From Candidatus Woesearchaeota archaeon (lineage in GTDB: Archaea; Nanobdellota; Nanobdellia; Woesearchaeales; 21-14-0-10-32-9): a stretch of 9,098 nucleotides of DNA. The notes under the pieces were generated by a model. It did not search any database. It had not been told where the DNA came from and saw only the letters and a program-made list of their open reading frames with translations. The position numbers were made by a program, and so were the translations under genes. The stretch is from assembly GCA_007117145.1 (NCBI GenBank), contig SKHC01000076.1:1-9098 (forward strand). The letters are read 5' to 3'. Shown here one piece after another: positions 6,871-9,098 of this stretch (positions are counted from its first letter, which is position 1; every line of letters begins with the position of its first letter).

Positions 6871-6885
6871 GTTTATAAATATAAT
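6871..6885 (-). promoter_or_regulatory. TATA box for the ABC transporter gene
   Basis: Read on the - strand, TTATATTTATAAAC is a strong TATA-type element centred roughly 40 bases before the start codon. It predicts a transcript start near 6850 and a leader of about a dozen bases that just contains the Shine-Dalgarno site. This longer spacing contrasts with the leaderless spacing of neighbouring genes. Confidence 0.5.
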
Positions 6886-6928
6886 CTTTAGTTTAACAAT
6901 TAACTTCTATATAGAAAATAATTATTTT

Positions 6929-6937
6929 AAAAAAAAA
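6929..6937 (-). terminator. Poly-T terminator after rad50
   Basis: On the - strand, a run of nine T begins eight bases after the rad50 TGA stop, fitting archaeal intrinsic termination. It lies upstream of the transporter promoter and so separates the two same-strand genes. A 14-base A/T palindrome (6915-6928) follows directly. Confidence 0.55.
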
Positions 6938-6944
6938 GTTTTCT

Positions 6945-9008
6945 TCAATAATTCAAAATTTTTGAGTCGTGTTCTTCTTTAACAACTCTTATTATGTGTT
7001 CTGCCATGCTTTCAAGTTTAGCTTCGTGGCTTACAAGAATTGTTTGTTTATTGTTTAAACCTTCAAGAACGTCTCTGAGTTTATCTAGTTGATCAGAGCT
7101 AAATCCGTCAGTTGGCTCGTCAAGTATTATTATATCTCTTGTGTTAATCTCAGTTACGTAGTCGTTAATAGTTTTATTTAGTGCAAGTCTAAATGCTAAG
7201 GCAGTAGCAGTTTTTTCTCCTCCACTTAAATTGTGTATGGTGGTATCGTATCCGTTTTGAGTTATCTTTGGAGCGAAGTCCTCGTCTAATTCACTCATCA
7301 TAGTTTCTTGCTCTAAAAGTATTTCAAACCAGGTTTTGAACCTTTCGTTGAATTCATTGTAAACGTTTGACAAGACATGTTTTTCTATGTTATCTACAAG
7401 ATAAATAAAATGTTTTTCTAGCCAGTTAATATTCAAAGAGTTCGCGTTGTATTTCTTTCTAACTTCTTTCAGTCTTTCTATTTTTTCTTTTAATTCTTGT
7501 TTAATTTTATCAAGCATCTCTATCTTAGTATTCATAGAACTTAGTTTCCTTTCTGTTTCTATTTTTTCTTCAAGTATTTTTTCTTTCTCTTCTTTCAGTT
7601 CGTTGAATCTTTCTTTATTTTCTTTTACTTGAATTTCTTCATACTTAGAATTTAGTTTTTCTATGTTTTTCTTGAGTTCTTCAACTAGTTTTTGTGATTC
7701 TTTGATTTCTTTGAATTTTTGTGCTCTTAACTCTAACTTGTTTAAGTAGTCTTTGTGTGCTTGCTCTTTTCTTATTTGTTCGAATTCTTTCTTTTCAGCG
7801 TCTCTTTTTTCTTTTTCAAAGTTTAATTCAATCTTTTCTGCTTTTACGATGTACTCTTCTATTTGTTTTAGTTTAGCCAAATTATCTTCTATCACGCTTT
7901 TTTCTTTTTCTTCTACGTGTTTTCTGTGTTGATTGTTAATTGGTTGTTGGCATAGCGTGCATTCTTGCAATTCCATGATTTTTGAAATATTGAGTTGAGC
8001 AGTTTCTATTTTTGATTTAAACACCGCTTTTTTTTGGCTTGCTTTTTCTTTTTTTTCTCTAACTTCCCTTATTTTTTCTTGTAATTCTTTTCTTATGTAG
8101 TTATAATCCTTTTTTTCTACTAATTCAACCTTTTCTATGTTTGAAGTTACTTCTTGTTGTAATTTATCAATTCTGTCAGAGTATATTTTTTGTTTTCCAG
8201 TTTCACTAATAATTAATGCTTTAAGTTTTTCTTTTTCGTTGAGTTTTTCTTGTATTGCTTTTTGTTTTTCTTCTTCTACTTCGAGTTCTTTACTCTTTCT
8301 TTCAAGTTTTAATATTACTTCATCTTTTTCTTCTTTCAACTTTTTTTGTTTTTCTTTATCTTGAGTGATCTCTTTTCTTTTTTCTTCTAATTCCTTTTTT
8401 ATTTCAAGTTCTTCTTCTAGTTTTGATTGGAGTATTTTGTTTTCTGTTTTTATTTCTCTTATAAGTTTCACAGCGTTTTCTTTCACTGTTTTGTATTTGT
8501 CTATGTTGAATATTTTCCTTATTTTTTCTATACGCTCTTCTGGTCTTTCAAATAATATACTCTTCATCTCTTCTTGGGGAGTGTATACTGTGTAGCGAAA
8601 TATTACGTCTTTGTTTTTTTCAGCTAGTTCTTGTGGGTAGCCAAGTAGCTCAATTACCTTAGATTTCAGCTCTCTTGCAGTAAGGTCTAGTCTTCCTTTA
8701 CTTGTTTCTATGTATCCTGCGTCTTGTTTTATTCCAGTATTTCCTCTTGCCAGGTTTCTTTTTATCTTGTATTGTTCTCCGTTTATTTCAAATGTGAGTG
8801 TTACATCTCCTTTTTGCTCTCCATGTCTTAGAAGTGTGCTTCCTGTGATGTCTGAGTGTAATCCAAGTAGTGCGAATTCTATGCTTATCAAGATAGTGGT
8901 TTTACCACTTCCAATATCTCCTGCTAGAAGAGTAATTCCTTTCTTAAAATCAATTGTTAGTTCTCTGTAACTCCTAATATTTTTGAGCTCAAGCGTTTTT
9001 AAGAACAT
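6945..9008 (-). CDS. rad50: Rad50-like DNA double-strand break repair ATPase with zinc hook
   Basis: This SMC-type ATPase, paired with the nuclease Mre11, tethers and processes DNA ends. Its 687 residues have the full architecture: N-terminal lobe with Walker A GDIGSGKTT (30-38), Q-loop Q145 in VYTPQEEM, a first coiled coil (about 175-345) of Glu/Lys-rich heptads, the zinc hook C350-T-L-C353 followed by QQP, a return coiled coil (about 360-520), and a C-terminal lobe with signature LSGGEKT (594-600), Walker B IIILDEP (D630, E631) and H661. Each arm is about 170 residues, clearly shorter than in well-known archaeal Rad50 proteins of about 850-900 residues, but the hook is kept. The start gives the canonical family N-terminus (LKTLELKNIRSY) and is preceded by a TATA box at leaderless distance. 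No mre11, herA or nurA lies next to it in this window, and the upstream neighbour appears to be a tRNA on the other strand. Confidence 0.93.
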   Translation of the reverse strand: MFLKTLELKNIRSYRELTIDFKKGITLLAGDIGSGKTTILISIEFALLGLHSDITGSTLLRHGEQKGDVTLTFEINGEQYKIKRNLARGNTGIKQDAGYIETSKGRLDLTARELKSKVIELLGYPQELAEKNKDVIFRYTVYTPQEEMKSILFERPEERIEKIRKIFNIDKYKTVKENAVKLIREIKTENKILQSKLEEELEIKKELEEKRKEITQDKEKQKKLKEEKDEVILKLERKSKELEVEEEKQKAIQEKLNEKEKLKALIISETGKQKIYSDRIDKLQQEVTSNIEKVELVEKKDYNYIRKELQEKIREVREKKEKASQKKAVFKSKIETAQLNISKIMELQECTLCQQPINNQHRKHVEEKEKSVIEDNLAKLKQIEEYIVKAEKIELNFEKEKRDAEKKEFEQIRKEQAHKDYLNKLELRAQKFKEIKESQKLVEELKKNIEKLNSKYEEIQVKENKERFNELKEEKEKILEEKIETERKLSSMNTKIEMLDKIKQELKEKIERLKEVRKKYNANSLNINWLEKHFIYLVDNIEKHVLSNVYNEFNERFKTWFEILLEQETMMSELDEDFAPKITQNGYDTTIHNLSGGEKTATALAFRLALNKTINDYVTEINTRDIIILDEPTDGFSSDQLDKLRDVLEGLNNKQTILVSHEAKLESMAEHIIRVVKEEHDSKILNY

Positions 9009-9030
9009 ACTCTAAGGAAAGCTTAGATTA

Positions 9031-9043
9031 TTTATATATTTAT
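9031..9043 (-). promoter_or_regulatory. TATA box for rad50
   Basis: The A/T stretch that reads ATAAATATATAAA on the - strand is centred about 28 bases before the rad50 ATG at 9008. This predicts a transcript with no or almost no leader, and no Shine-Dalgarno sequence lies directly before the start. Confidence 0.6.
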
Positions 9044-9050
9044 CATTAAA

Positions 9051-9059
9051 TTTATAAAA
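9051..9059 (+). promoter_or_regulatory. TATA box for the right-edge tRNA
   Basis: TTTATAAAA is a near-ideal archaeal TATA box centred about 28 bases before the first base of the presumed tRNA at 9083. It points rightward and is divergent from the rad50 promoter, whose TATA element is only about 20 bases away. Confidence 0.5.
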
Positions 9060-9082
9060 TGAAACGGTTTCTCATGGCATAC

Positions 9083-9098
9083 AGCCCTGTAGTGTAGC
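9083..9098 (+). tRNA. Probable tRNA, 5' end only (Gln-like)
   Basis: AGCCCTGTAGTGTAGC fits the first 16 positions of a tRNA: a seven-base acceptor strand AGCCCTG, then T8, A9, the D-arm strand GTGT, the invariant A14 and a purine G15. The TAGTGTAGC segment is typical of tRNA-Gln, tRNA-Asp and tRNA-Glu, and the A start with CCC resembles archaeal tRNA-Gln. The anticodon lies beyond the window, so the identity is a guess. A TATA box at the proper distance supports a transcription start here, and the overlapping reading frame from the ATG at 9059 closes after 12 codons. Confidence 0.55.

Noticed and set aside
7447..8595. Several + strand open frames rich in Ser and Phe opposite rad50
   Set aside because: They are the complement of Glu/Lys-rich coiled-coil coding sequence, which rarely yields stops on the other strand; their low-complexity composition is a byproduct.
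9059..9097. Short reading frame starting at the ATG after TTTATAAA (MKRFLMAYSPVV)
   Set aside because: It closes after 12 codons and overlaps sequence that fits the 5' end of a tRNA; the TATA box is better explained by the tRNA.

Overview
The window is AT-rich, compactly coded DNA that reads as archaeal, probably from a small-genome lineage such as DPANN (the lineage is inference). Evidence: an archaeal-type ATP-dependent DNA ligase, a Rad50 with a zinc hook, and TATA boxes (TTTATATTTA, TATAAATA type) centred about 26-28 bases upstream of several start codons, the spacing expected for leaderless archaeal transcripts. There is no gene-free stretch longer than about 110 bases.

Layout. Left edge (1-949): the 3' end of an alkaline-phosphatase-superfamily phosphodiesterase on the + strand, overlapped tail-to-tail by four bases by a 93-residue membrane protein on the - strand. 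Centre (987-5118, all +): an unrecognised cysteine-free 341-residue protein, DNA ligase, a PD-(D/E)XK nuclease whose possible GTG start overlaps the ligase stop codon, and a nucleotidyltransferase-fold protein with its own promoter. Right half (5098-9008, all -): an MsbA-like ABC half-transporter, whose 3' end overlaps the nucleotidyltransferase by 21 bases, and upstream of it a short-armed Rad50. Right edge: what looks like the first 16 bases of a tRNA (Gln-like) on the + strand behind its own TATA box.

How the genes fit together. The coherent theme is DNA end and nick processing: ligase, the adjacent nuclease, and Rad50 on the opposite strand. The ligase carries a PCNA-binding-like motif (QSTLF), and the unknown protein just upstream ends in a degenerate PCNA-box-like sequence (DGSLINYF), so a replication/repair link for the unknown gene is possible but unproven. 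The most interesting hypothesis is a coupled nuclease-ligase pair. I see no CRISPR array, insertion sequence, prophage or attachment site, and no clear evidence of a wholly new system.
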